The notes under the pieces are model-generated. The model made no database searches, had not been told where the DNA came from, and worked only from the letters and a program-made list of their open reading frames with translations. From Jaenimonas drosophilae (lineage: Eukaryota; Euglenozoa; Kinetoplastea; Trypanosomatida; Trypanosomatidae), in the NCBI GenBank assembly GCA_030849065.1, contig JASAON010001410.1:1-22202 (forward strand): 22,202 nt of DNA. Reading direction: 5' to 3'. Position numbers and translations under genes: made by a program. Of the stretch, positions 14,088-21,613 are shown in pieces; position 1 is the stretch's first letter, and every line of letters starts with the position of its first letter.

Positions 14088-15008
14088 ATGACTCCTCGCA
14101 TCGATGAAACGTTGAGGTCGGATGAGTTGTGCATCTCCTTCGAGTTCTTCCCCCCACGCACCCCCGAGGCAGAGGCGGAGCTCCTCCAGACCAACTTGGC
14201 CCTCTTCGCCAAGCAACGGCCCATCTTCCTCGACATGACGTGGGGCGCGGGCGGCAGCACCAGTGAGAAGACCATGGCCCTCTGTGAGGCCATGCAGGCC
14301 CAGCACCCCAACCTCCCCGTCAACATGCACATCACCTGCACCAACATGCCACGTGGGCTCATCAAGGAGGCGCTCGACTTCGCCAAGGAGAAGGGCATCC
14401 GCAACATCGTGGCCCTCCGTGGCGACCCCCCACGCGGAGAAGACTTCAAGGCCAACGAGGACGGCTTCACCTGCGCCCTTGACCTCGTCAAGTACATCCG
14501 CTCCACCTACGGCGACCTCTTCTGCATCACCGTGGCTGGATATCCCGAGGGCCACCCAAGCAAGCTCAACGCCGAGGGCGAAATCAGCGGAGAGGACTAC
14601 CAGGCGGAGCTCGAGTACCTCAAGCAGAAGGTGGATGCTGGGGCCAACCTGATCATCACACAGCTCTTCTACGACGCGAAGCTCTTCATCACCTTTGTGC
14701 GTCGCTGCCGAGAGATTGGCATCACCGTGCCCATCCTCCCTGGCATGCTCCCCGTCACGGCTTATGCCAGCTTGAAGCGCATGATTGAGCTCTGCAAGAC
14801 CTACATCCCCGCCGACATGCAGGCCAGCCTGGATGAGCTCAAGGATAAGCCCGCGGATCTGAAGAGCTACGGCGTGAAGCAGTGTGTGGCGATGATCAAG
14901 GAGATCCAAGAGGCCGACATTGGAGTGAATCACTTTCACTTCTACACCATCAACTCCACGGAGCAGACCTTCAAGGTGCTGCAGGAGCTCCACAGCTACG
15001 TCAACTAG
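14088..15008 (+). CDS. MTHFR: Methylenetetrahydrofolate reductase, catalytic domain only
   Basis: 306 residues forming a single TIM-barrel domain. The enzyme is a flavoprotein that reduces 5,10-methylene-THF to 5-methyl-THF for methionine synthesis. Motifs seen are SFEFFPPRT (17-25; E19 aligns with the catalytic Glu28 of E. coli MetF), TWGAGGS (51-57), ALRGDPP (109-115), CITVAGYPEGHP (146-157) and IITQLFYD (189-196), then LPGMLP and HFYTINS. The TWGAGGST and RGDPP forms are closer to eukaryotic than to E. coli sequences. Most animal, plant and fungal MTHFRs have a second C-terminal domain (S-adenosylmethionine-regulated in animals). This protein ends cleanly after the barrel, with no sign of the second half downstream. 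ATG 14088 follows an ATG-free leader; the in-frame extension to 13962 is untranslated pyrimidine tract. From memory, MTHFR is patchy in trypanosomatids (present in Leishmania), so it may help place the organism. Confidence 0.95.
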   Translation: MTPRIDETLRSDELCISFEFFPPRTPEAEAELLQTNLALFAKQRPIFLDMTWGAGGSTSEKTMALCEAMQAQHPNLPVNMHITCTNMPRGLIKEALDFAKEKGIRNIVALRGDPPRGEDFKANEDGFTCALDLVKYIRSTYGDLFCITVAGYPEGHPSKLNAEGEISGEDYQAELEYLKQKVDAGANLIITQLFYDAKLFITFVRRCREIGITVPILPGMLPVTAYASLKRMIELCKTYIPADMQASLDELKDKPADLKSYGVKQCVAMIKEIQEADIGVNHFHFYTINSTEQTFKVLQELHSYVN

Positions 15009-15374
15009 CACATGGCGAGTGGGGGGCAGGGGTGTGAGTGGGGCCACGCAGAACCAAAAGACACACACAGAGACACTCGCCTACGTACTTGATTCTTGCT
15101 ATGTGGATGGGATGTATTCCATCCACCTCTCTCTCCCCCCTCAATCACTTGTTGGTTGTTGTTTGTTTGTTTTTTTCATATTATTTTCGAGTTGTTGTGC
15201 GCCACCACCCTCACGTCAGTACCGCGCACCAACACTTCCTTCGATGCCACTCTCCCTCACTCCGTCATGGAGATCATCTATGGACGATGGGAGTTGGCGT
15301 AAGTGGAGGAAGTGATGGGTGTGGGGCAGAAGCTCCGCACCTCATCGCCCGTGAAGCAAATGCGTCTCACTGAT

Positions 15375-15403
15375 TCCCCCGCCCCCACTTGGAAGGCGGG
15401 GGA
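15375..15403. repeat. GC-rich 9-bp hairpin
   Basis: TCCCCCGCC (15375-15383) pairs fully with GGCGGGGGA (15395-15403) around an 11-nt loop. It lies about 370 nt after the MTHFR stop, in the spacer. Confidence 0.7.
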
Positions 15404-15740
15404 GATCTGTGATGTGTTGCTGGCTGGTGCGTGTGTTGGATGCGTACATGGCGTGCGTGTGCGCGCGGTGGTGGTGGCCCAACACTGCGGCTGTTGTTGT
15501 TGTTGTTGTTGTTGTTTCTTACTTTGGTGATGGACGTTGGGGATGTCTCGTTATTTCCAACCTTTGGTGGCTTTCGTGGCGGCATTGGTAACATCGCTGT
15601 TGCGGGAGCCACACGGGTTGTTGTTGGTGAAGGTCGAGATCTTCGGGTGTGTCCCAACACACCACACACATAATCATATATACATATAAAAACACTGATT
15701 TGTATAATTGTGTGTACGCACATGGAGTGTGTGTTGCCAT

Positions 15741-15811
15741 GCTCTCCCACTCCACTCCACCTCACTCATCACTTCATTCTTCACGTACTCGTGTTGTGTT
15801 GTTTGGATTAG
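15741..15811 (+). promoter_or_regulatory. Predicted trans-splice acceptor, EFHC1-like gene
   Basis: A C/T-rich run (CTCTCCCACTCCACTCCACC and onward) and a T/G-rich stretch lead to ATTAG, with AG at 15810-15811. A second AG (15821-15822) is an equal candidate. The leader of 36 or 25 nt has no ATG. Confidence 0.55.
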
Positions 15812-15847
15812 CTTCACATTAGCCCAACGACGAGAGGACACGTGGCG

Positions 15848-18091
15848 ATGTACACCAAGGAGAAAACCATTTACAATGCGCTGCCCAAGCTGCCCACCTT
15901 CAACTTCCCGGAGCTCAATGAGCCCGTCAGCTTTGGCCGCAAGCAGTACTGCATCATGGCCGACGACGGCATGCGCACCGTCCTGAGTGAGCCAGCTGGA
16001 AAGTTCAAGAAGCTCGCGCAGGGCACCGACCGCGCCGAAGGTTGCGGGATTCCCGTTCGCGTCATTCTCGACCGCTTCCCGCAGTGGAAGACCCTCGACG
16101 ATAAGGTGCTTCGCTTCTTCGCCTACTACGTTGAGCGTGTGAATGAGAGTATGATTGAGGAGTCCCGCGTACGCAAGGTGAAGGTTCACTACCACCTCGC
16201 CGATGGCACCATCTCCATCGTAGAGACCCCCGCCGTCGATAACAGCGGATTGCGTCGTGGTACCACCGTTGGACGCTTCAAGGAGGATGGAGTGGATGTC
16301 TTTAAGCTCTGCATCGGAGGCACCGTCATGTGCCGTGCGCTCGAGTACAACCTCGTGGACTGCGACGCCGCCACGCGTGAGTTCTTCGAGGTGATGGGCA
16401 TGCCACAGCCCGAGCCGATGGACTACCCGCTTGACACCTTTGAGGAGCGCTCACTCCGCCCGCCCCCAACCATGGATGAGAATCACGTGGCAATGCGTCG
16501 CGCCGTGGAGGTGCAGGCCGCCGCCATCGCGGGTACGCACGCCAGCCTCCTCACCCCGGAAGAGCGCGCCAAGGCCCGCGACTATTATGAGCATGATCGC
16601 GAGGTCCTGCGCTTCTACGCCGTCTGGGACAAGAGAGAGTTCCGTGTGCAGTACTACATTGCGGATGGCACCGTGGCGGTGATGTTCGACCCGACGGACA
16701 ACGACGGCCGCGTCAACAACGCCGTCTTCCTCCGACGTGAGAAGGTGCCCAAGGACACCAAGAAGGGCCTGCTGCTCCAGACAGAGACCCTCAACCGCCC
16801 ACAAGGGGCCATGCCGGCCTTCCTCGCCGCGGAGGACCTCCTTCCGGGAAACACCGTGGATATTTACGCCCGGCCCTTCTTCGTCTATGACTGCGACACC
16901 TACACCCGCGATTATCTGGCCTCCAAGGGCTTCTCGGTGCAGCCACATCCTCGACCCTTCTCGGAGCGGGATATGGAGCTGGTGGCGCGACGCCGCCCAC
17001 GTGGTGGCAAGTCGGGCGCCTCTGCAGATGGGAAGCACGCCGCGGAGGTGGACGCCAACGGCAACAAGCTGGGTGCCTCCTCCATGATCTTTGATGATAC
17101 GGTGACGACCAAGGATGCGCGGCAAATGGCCCGCTACGCCCAGGACGTCTTTCGCTTCGCTGGACGTCTGCTGAAGCCCGCCACCTCCGATGAGGGCCGA
17201 CGCTTCATCATTAGCTACTACCTCGCCGATGATACGGTCTCTGTGTATGAGATGCTGATTCGCAACTCGGGTCATCGCGGGGGAAAAATCTTCTCCCGAC
17301 GCACCGTGGAGGAGATTGACCACCCGCGCAAGCTACAAGTCGGGGATACCGTTGTGCTCGACGCCACCTACGTGTTAGAGGAGATGGATGAGCGAACGAA
17401 GCGCTACATTGCGGAAGGTTTGCCAGAGGTGGAGGAGCGCCACTTTCGGGCGAAGGATCTGATCGCCAAGGCTCAAAACAACGTTTCCCAGCGCTTCTCC
17501 CGCACCACCGACGCCTTCCGCCACTATGCCTCCTCCTCGTTGCAGGGCCTGACCAAGACCAACGTGCTCGAGGTATTGACGGATAGCGGCATCCGGCCCA
17601 CCGATGAGGAGCTCGAGTGCATCATGGAGCACGTCGATCGCAACCACGATGGTTGGGTTAGTCTGGAGGACTTCACGGAACACTTCCTCGGGCAGCAATT
17701 CATGTCCGACTTCCAGCCCAGAACGGTGGCGCGCGATGTGGCTGGACCGTCCATCGTCGTCCCGCGCGGGCCGATCCGCAGCGCGGCGATGATCGCCTCC
17801 CGCGCCAACGCCCAAAAGTCTGCCGACGAGGCCCTCTACAACTTTCTCATCAAGATGGAGGCACGCCGTACACTCATGCTGCGGTCCTTCCGCACCTGTG
17901 CGGCGGAGTCCTACGACGGCAACATTGGTGTAGAAGACTTTCAGCGTTGTCTGGAGCAGCGTCTGCACCTCAGCCTTCCAGATGAAGAGTTCGGTGCCTT
18001 GATCTACAAGTTCTACTACACCCCGGGCGTGACCAAGTGGCTGGAGCGTCGTCTTCCCTTGCAGGAGCTGCACCGCCTCATCATGCTCTAG
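15848..18091 (+). CDS. EFHC1/Rib72-like axonemal protein with three DM10 domains
   Basis: 747 residues. Three DM10 (DUF1126) domains are visible. DM10-1 is at about 86-178 (VLRFFAYYVE, HYHLADGTISIVE, NSGLRRG). DM10-2 is at about 248-354 (VLRFYAVWD, QYYIADGTVAVMF). DM10-3 is at about 430-517 (VFRFAGRLL, SYYLADDTVSVYE, NSGHRGGK). A C-terminal EF-hand loop follows at 597-608 (DRNHDGWVSLED) with ligands at 1, 3, 5 and an Asp rather than Glu at 12. A second, degenerate EF-like segment is near 672-701. This order matches EFHC1/EFHC2 and Chlamydomonas Rib72, which line the lumen of flagellar doublet microtubules. Human EFHC1 is about 640 residues; the extra length is in linkers and the C-terminus. 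ATG 15848 is chosen over a GTG two codons upstream. Confidence 0.93.
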   Translation: MYTKEKTIYNALPKLPTFNFPELNEPVSFGRKQYCIMADDGMRTVLSEPAGKFKKLAQGTDRAEGCGIPVRVILDRFPQWKTLDDKVLRFFAYYVERVNESMIEESRVRKVKVHYHLADGTISIVETPAVDNSGLRRGTTVGRFKEDGVDVFKLCIGGTVMCRALEYNLVDCDAATREFFEVMGMPQPEPMDYPLDTFEERSLRPPPTMDENHVAMRRAVEVQAAAIAGTHASLLTPEERAKARDYYEHDREVLRFYAVWDKREFRVQYYIADGTVAVMFDPTDNDGRVNNAVFLRREKVPKDTKKGLLLQTETLNRPQGAMPAFLAAEDLLPGNTVDIYARPFFVYDCDTYTRDYLASKGFSVQPHPRPFSERDMELVARRRPRGGKSGASADGKHAAEVDANGNKLGASSMIFDDTVTTKDARQMARYAQDVFRFAGRLLKPATSDEGRRFIISYYLADDTVSVYEMLIRNSGHRGGKIFSRRTVEEIDHPRKLQVGDTVVLDATYVLEEMDERTKRYIAEGLPEVEERHFRAKDLIAKAQNNVSQRFSRTTDAFRHYASSSLQGLTKTNVLEVLTDSGIRPTDEELECIMEHVDRNHDGWVSLEDFTEHFLGQQFMSDFQPRTVARDVAGPSIVVPRGPIRSAAMIASRANAQKSADEALYNFLIKMEARRTLMLRSFRTCAAESYDGNIGVEDFQRCLEQRLHLSLPDEEFGALIYKFYYTPGVTKWLERRLPLQELHRLIML

Positions 18092-18277
18092 TCCTGCCCT
18101 GTTGTTGGCCACGCACGTTTTTAGACAGACATGATGGAGCAGTGGTGCGAGCTGTGTGTGTGTGTGTGTGTGTGTTGGCCACAGACACATGCGATGTATG
18201 ATAACCAATGAGGTATACTAGTTAGAGATGTGAACGACGGCGGTAGCTGGAGGCAGTGGTTGAGTGAGTGGGCCATC

Positions 18278-18318
18278 ACAACACCAACATACACACACGG
18301 ACGGTGTGTTGGTGTTGT
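18278..18318. repeat. Perfect 12-bp hairpin with A/C and G/T arms
   Basis: ACAACACCAACA (18278-18289) is the exact reverse complement of TGTTGGTGTTGT (18307-18318), with a 17-nt loop. It lies upstream of the predicted acceptor, so in the 3' UTR or spacer of the EFHC1-like gene. Confidence 0.75.
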
Positions 18319-18474
18319 CTGCATGTGTGCCATCAGCTTCTCCTACCTTGACTACCGCCCCGTGTCCTTTCTTCGTGGCACTTTGGTGCCGAACACAAAA
18401 AACAACTTGGTACTGTCTAACCCACTCAATCCATTGTGAGGATGTTGGTGTGTTGTTGCGTCCTGTGAGTTGCA

Positions 18475-18509
18475 CCATTCTCACTTTTTCTTTCTTCTTC
18501 ATTCTCCAG
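18475..18509 (+). promoter_or_regulatory. Predicted trans-splice acceptor, FG-TBC gene
   Basis: A textbook tract (TCTCACTTTTTCTTTCTTCT, then TCATTCTCC) ends in AG at 18508-18509. The 29-nt leader is almost pure pyrimidine and has no ATG. Confidence 0.75.
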
Positions 18510-18538
18510 CTGTCATCCTCACCCTCCCCCTCACCCCA

Positions 18539-20440
18539 ATGACTGCGGCGAAGAAGACCTGCAAGGATCTGGAGCAGATAACCGGGCTCAAGCCCCAACA
18601 CGCTCAGGAGTGCTTCGACGCATTTGGTGGCTACGCCCCAGGACTCGCCTCCTTTGCGCAGTCCTTCAAGACGCTGCCCTCATCCTACTTCGCCGACCCC
18701 GCCCTCGCCACCACCAACGCCGCGACGATCAATGCGGAGCTCACCGCCATTTACAAGGCGGCCATGGCATCGAAGAAGACGTCAGGGGAGGCGGATGCGG
18801 ACGTATGGAAGCACCTCTATGGCTCCCCCACAGCGGCATCATCACCCTTTGGCTCCACCAACACCAAGACCGCTCAACCGGTGTTTGGCTCCGGCAGTGA
18901 TGCAGCCAAGCCAGTCTTCGGCTCCAGCATCCCCAAGACAACCCCATCCGTCTTCGGCTCCAGCAACGAAGGAGCCAAGCTACCCTTTCAACCCAGCAAA
19001 GATGCCATCAAGTCAGCCTTTGGCACCAGCAACACCAACGCGGTCCAATCTGCCTTTGGCTCCAGCAAAGATGCCATCAAGCCAGCCTTTGGCGCCAGCA
19101 ACACCAGCACAGCCGCCGCCGGCCCAGCCAACCCATTCTCTGCTCAGTTGGCATCATCCACGACCACCACCACCGCGCCAGCTGGAGGTGCCTTTTCTGC
19201 CGCGGCGCTAGGCTTTGGGCTTAGTGCCCCAGCAACAACCACGGCAGCACCCGCAGCAGCTCCAGCCGCCACCTCAGCCGCGGCCTTTGGTTTCGGCACC
19301 AAAGCACCAACCTCCACTGGAGCGGCAGCCACCACAACGGCGGACCTTGGCGCGAGTGGCTTTGGCAAGGCAGCGCCGGCAGCACCAAAGAAGGAGGAGA
19401 CGAAGAAGACGCCCAAGTACTGCGAGCCAAGCCACTTCACTGGCCCGCTGTTGGAGATGCCTACCTTTTGGGAGCACGAGGTGGAGGGTCGGGCACCCTT
19501 GCTCAACCTCAACAACGGCTTCATTGAGGCCAACAAGGATGAGCTGCGTGGTCGTCTGGAGAAGTGGTTGGCCAAGGCCAGCTTCTACCGTCAGCCCGTC
19601 AAGTACGTGGAGATTGAGGACGAGGATGAGGAGATTGTGCGCGTCATCATCAAGGATGCCGACCGCACCTTCTTCCACCCCGATCACCGCACGAAGCTCG
19701 TGGCCTTTCTGAATGCCATGTACTATGAGTTCAACACCTACGGCCAGGCCATGAGCTACCTCGCCGGCTTGTGTCTCCTGGCACTCAATGAGGAGGAGAC
19801 TGCGGCTGTCATCCGCTTCGTGGCCACCGAGTACATCAAGGGCCACTGGGCGGCCGAGGCGGTTGGCTTCGCGACGAGTGCGTGGGTGGTGGAGTACTTC
19901 ATGCAGAAGAGCGACCCAGAAGTAGCCCAACACCTCCAGGACCTCAAGTTTTGGCCGGACACCTACCTGCAGAAGATCCTCACCGGCCTCTGCATTCACG
20001 TGCTGCAGTTCAACGAGCTCTTCCAGTTTCTGGATGCCTTCATGGAGAATGGGCAGAAGTACCTGATCCGCTTCTGTTTGGCCATTGTGGAGCACTTCCG
20101 CCACGACCTGTTGGCGATCAAGTCATCTGTGGAGGCCAACGCGCTCTACGAAATTATGCGGCTGGACTCCCGCACGGCAGACAAGAGTGATATCCGTGCC
20201 ATCCTCGCACGTGCACCGCAGATCGAGCTCGGTGAAGACGGTGACTCCCTCCCACAGATTCGCTACCAGGTCTTTGAGAAGCACCTCGCCAAGCGGCTGC
20301 AGCTTGCCCCCAAGACGGAGACCTTTGAGCCCTGCGAGGTGTGCCAGGAGCGTCGGCCCAAGTACTGGCATGATGACATTGGGGCGGTGTGCCAGGAGTG
20401 CAAGGACGCACGTCCGGAACTGGAGTTTGATAAGTACTAA
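18539..20440 (+). CDS. FG-repeat protein fused to a TBC-type GTPase-activating domain
   Basis: 633 residues in four parts. Residues 1-95 are a small helical region. Residues 100-280 are a disordered FG-repeat segment with about eleven Phe-Gly dipeptides, mostly VFGSS/AFGSS/GFG, as in FG nucleoporins. Residues 300-590 look like a TBC (Tre-2/Bub2/Cdc16) GAP domain. They contain the arginine-finger motif IIKDADR (370-376, R376; family IxxDxxR) and the glutamine-finger motif YGQAM (401-405, Q403; family YxQG). Both catalytic fingers are present, so it is probably active. The C-terminus has a CxxC-x15-CxxC zinc knuckle (C599, C602, C618, C621). FG repeats imply residence at or transit through nuclear pores, which suggests Ran as a substrate rather than a Rab. 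I recall reports of a TBC protein associated with Ran and Mex67 at the trypanosome pore, but cannot confirm orthology. ATG 18539 follows the acceptor by 29 nt. Confidence 0.85.
   Translation: MTAAKKTCKDLEQITGLKPQHAQECFDAFGGYAPGLASFAQSFKTLPSSYFADPALATTNAATINAELTAIYKAAMASKKTSGEADADVWKHLYGSPTAASSPFGSTNTKTAQPVFGSGSDAAKPVFGSSIPKTTPSVFGSSNEGAKLPFQPSKDAIKSAFGTSNTNAVQSAFGSSKDAIKPAFGASNTSTAAAGPANPFSAQLASSTTTTTAPAGGAFSAAALGFGLSAPATTTAAPAAAPAATSAAAFGFGTKAPTSTGAAATTTADLGASGFGKAAPAAPKKEETKKTPKYCEPSHFTGPLLEMPTFWEHEVEGRAPLLNLNNGFIEANKDELRGRLEKWLAKASFYRQPVKYVEIEDEDEEIVRVIIKDADRTFFHPDHRTKLVAFLNAMYYEFNTYGQAMSYLAGLCLLALNEEETAAVIRFVATEYIKGHWAAEAVGFATSAWVVEYFMQKSDPEVAQHLQDLKFWPDTYLQKILTGLCIHVLQFNELFQFLDAFMENGQKYLIRFCLAIVEHFRHDLLAIKSSVEANALYEIMRLDSRTADKSDIRAILARAPQIELGEDGDSLPQIRYQVFEKHLAKRLQLAPKTETFEPCEVCQERRPKYWHDDIGAVCQECKDARPELEFDKY
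18993..19108 (+). repeat. 69-bp tandem duplication within the FG-repeat coding region
   Basis: The stretch starting CCAGCAAAGATGCCATCAAG at 18993 recurs at 19062. About 47 bp of the second copy match with only about three substitutions. The 69-bp period (23 codons) keeps frame and duplicates the unit SKDAIK-x-AFG-x-SNT, adding FG dipeptides. Confidence 0.8.
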
Positions 20441-20513
20441 GAAGGGAGGCATCCCTCGTGGGTCTGAGAGGTGTGTAGGTGGAGGGGGGGTGTAACTTAC
20501 GCCTAAGGAGGAG

Positions 20514-20541
20514 AGGAGCGGAGCTGGGGTTCACCGCTCCT
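20514..20541 (+). repeat. 8-bp GC-rich hairpin in the FG-TBC 3' UTR
   Basis: AGGAGCGG (20514-20521) pairs with CCGCTCCT (20534-20541) around a 12-nt loop, about 74 nt after the FG-TBC stop codon. Confidence 0.6.
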
Positions 20542-20690
20542 TCCCAACAGATGAATTCCTCTTCCGCCGCCGCCAATGGGCTCCATGAACGTGTTAAGGC
20601 TCAATACACCACCAACAACAAATAGAGTCGTACTTGATGAGAGAATGCCTACATGAACGTGACATCGACGCGCACACATACACCATCAAT

Positions 20691-20724
20691 CTTCATTATC
20701 CCCCCCCCCTACTTCTTACACTAG
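20691..20724 (+). promoter_or_regulatory. Predicted trans-splice acceptor, TMA16 gene
   Basis: CTTCATTATC, a C-run and TACTTCTTACACTAG, with AG at 20723-20724. It leaves a 21-nt leader without ATG. Confidence 0.7.
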
Positions 20725-20745
20725 GCCATTCATTCATTGAGCACA

Positions 20746-21501
20746 ATGGGGGGTGGAAAGACAGGAAAAGGCCAGACCCGCAGCAAGGTGGCGCTGCTGC
20801 ACCCCAACGACCGCAAAGTGCGTCAGATGGAGAAGAAGGGCAAGCGTGAGGCCAGACTCGCCTCCCAGAAGGACAAGCTGAAGTCGGAGAAGTCTCAACT
20901 CCTGCTGCGCTTCTTTTGGTTTCGCGAGCAGTGCATCGCACTGGGCTACAAGGGCGGAGTCCCATCTCGGGAAGTGCTTCTCCTCGTGCTCATCTACACA
21001 GACCGTCATCAAGACGAGCTGCGCGAGTTGAGGAGCCTCCGCAATCCCCCTGCCGGACGCATCAAGCAGCTGGAGGCCATCCGTGCCGCTGAGCTGGAGG
21101 CCTTTCAATCACGCAAGGGCTTTGCCATTCCAAGTCTGGCGGATGCTGACGACGTGGAGATCCTTACAGAGATCTGGGACGGCGAGGCAGACACGGTGGT
21201 GGTGGTGCCGTCTGTGAACGTCTCCCACAGCCAGTGGAAGGAGAGTCCCTCCACAAGCGAGGTGGCCGACTTCGCCTCCCGGCTGAAGCACATCGACGAC
21301 GTGCGTGAGCAAGCGGCCCCGATCCTTCCCGCCAAGTCCATCCGATTTCGCGCCGCCTCACGGACGACGTCCGTCAAGAAGGTGGAGCGCGGCGTGGAGA
21401 ACGTTAAAATCCGCGGAGCGCAAAAGGAGCGCGCGAAGCAGAGCACACGCGTGCGGCAGAGCCGAGCCAACCTACTCGCAGAGATGCGAAACGACGATTA
21501 A
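20746..21501 (+). CDS. TMA16: TMA16-like 60S ribosome biogenesis factor
   Basis: 251 residues. The N-terminal two thirds follow the TMA16 (C4orf43) family: a basic start (MGGGKTGKGQTRSKVALLHP), LHPNDRKVRQMEKKGKREAR (18-37; family 'HP.sRKa.Q'), a helix RFFWFREQCI (55-64), VLLLVLIYTDRHQDELRELR (78-97), and FQSRKGFAIPSLADADDVEI (120-139; family 'f...GleiPDl.....v..lr.Wdg'), then WDGE. TMA16 binds late nucleolar and nucleoplasmic pre-60S particles. Yeast and human proteins are about 180-200 residues; here an extra basic C-terminal tail (about 165-251, rich in Arg/Lys) is present. ATG 20746 is the first after the acceptor; an in-frame TTG three codons upstream is ignored. It is the last protein gene before the Pol III cluster. 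Confidence 0.85.
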   Translation: MGGGKTGKGQTRSKVALLHPNDRKVRQMEKKGKREARLASQKDKLKSEKSQLLLRFFWFREQCIALGYKGGVPSREVLLLVLIYTDRHQDELRELRSLRNPPAGRIKQLEAIRAAELEAFQSRKGFAIPSLADADDVEILTEIWDGEADTVVVVPSVNVSHSQWKESPSTSEVADFASRLKHIDDVREQAAPILPAKSIRFRAASRTTSVKKVERGVENVKIRGAQKERAKQSTRVRQSRANLLAEMRNDD

Positions 21502-21613
21502 GCAAAGTAAAAATCAAGTAACAAACGCAAACTGACCAAAACAACGCGCACCGATGAAGGATGTGGGAAAACCTTGCCCCCAAAAAAACTCTGCCTATTT
21601 TTCGGAAAAAACT
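21502..21613. other. 3' UTR of TMA16 and end of the + strand unit
   Basis: AT-rich sequence after the TAA, with A-runs. It ends in the T5-CGG-A6 block that terminates the opposing tRNA-Cys gene. Pol II and Pol III transcription converge here. Confidence 0.55.
21598..21611. terminator. Pol III terminator of tRNA-Cys, palindromic T5-CGG-A6
   Basis: The A6 run (21606-21611) is a T6 terminator on the - strand, 2 nt after the tRNA-Cys discriminator. The T5 run (21598-21602) on the + strand makes the block a near-palindrome that could also act on + strand transcription. Confidence 0.7.

Larger units (their letters stand above)
15009..15847 (+). other. Intergenic spacer with GC hairpin and TTG repeat
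   Basis: It holds a 9-bp GC-rich hairpin (15375-15403), a (TTG)n tract (15492-15517), a small hairpin GGTGTGT/ACACACC (15646-15663) and a pyrimidine-rich run (15741-15784) before the next gene. A 47-codon frame (15530-15673), rich in Gly and Val, follows the TTG repeat; it is too short and unsupported to call. Confidence 0.6.
18092..18538 (+). other. Intergenic spacer with TG repeat and 12-bp hairpin
   Basis: It contains a (TG)n tract (18152-18175), a perfect 12-bp hairpin (18278-18318), a pyrimidine tract (18475-18507) and a 29-nt leader. No gene was seen. Confidence 0.65.
20441..20745 (+). other. Intergenic spacer upstream of TMA16
   Basis: It holds an 8-bp hairpin (20514-20541), a 24-codon micro-ORF (20551-20625) that starts directly after a CTTCCCAACAG tract, a C10 run near 20700-20709 and the TMA16 acceptor. 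No larger gene was seen. Confidence 0.6.

Noticed and set aside
15484..15520. GTT/TTG, CA and TG tracts as possible functional elements
   Set aside because: Simple repeats are common in kinetoplastid spacers; nothing beyond the repeat itself is visible.
15530..15673. 47-codon Gly/Val-rich frame after a TTG repeat
   Set aside because: It looks slightly protein-like but is short, lacks a clear acceptor directly upstream, and ends in translated CA repeat.
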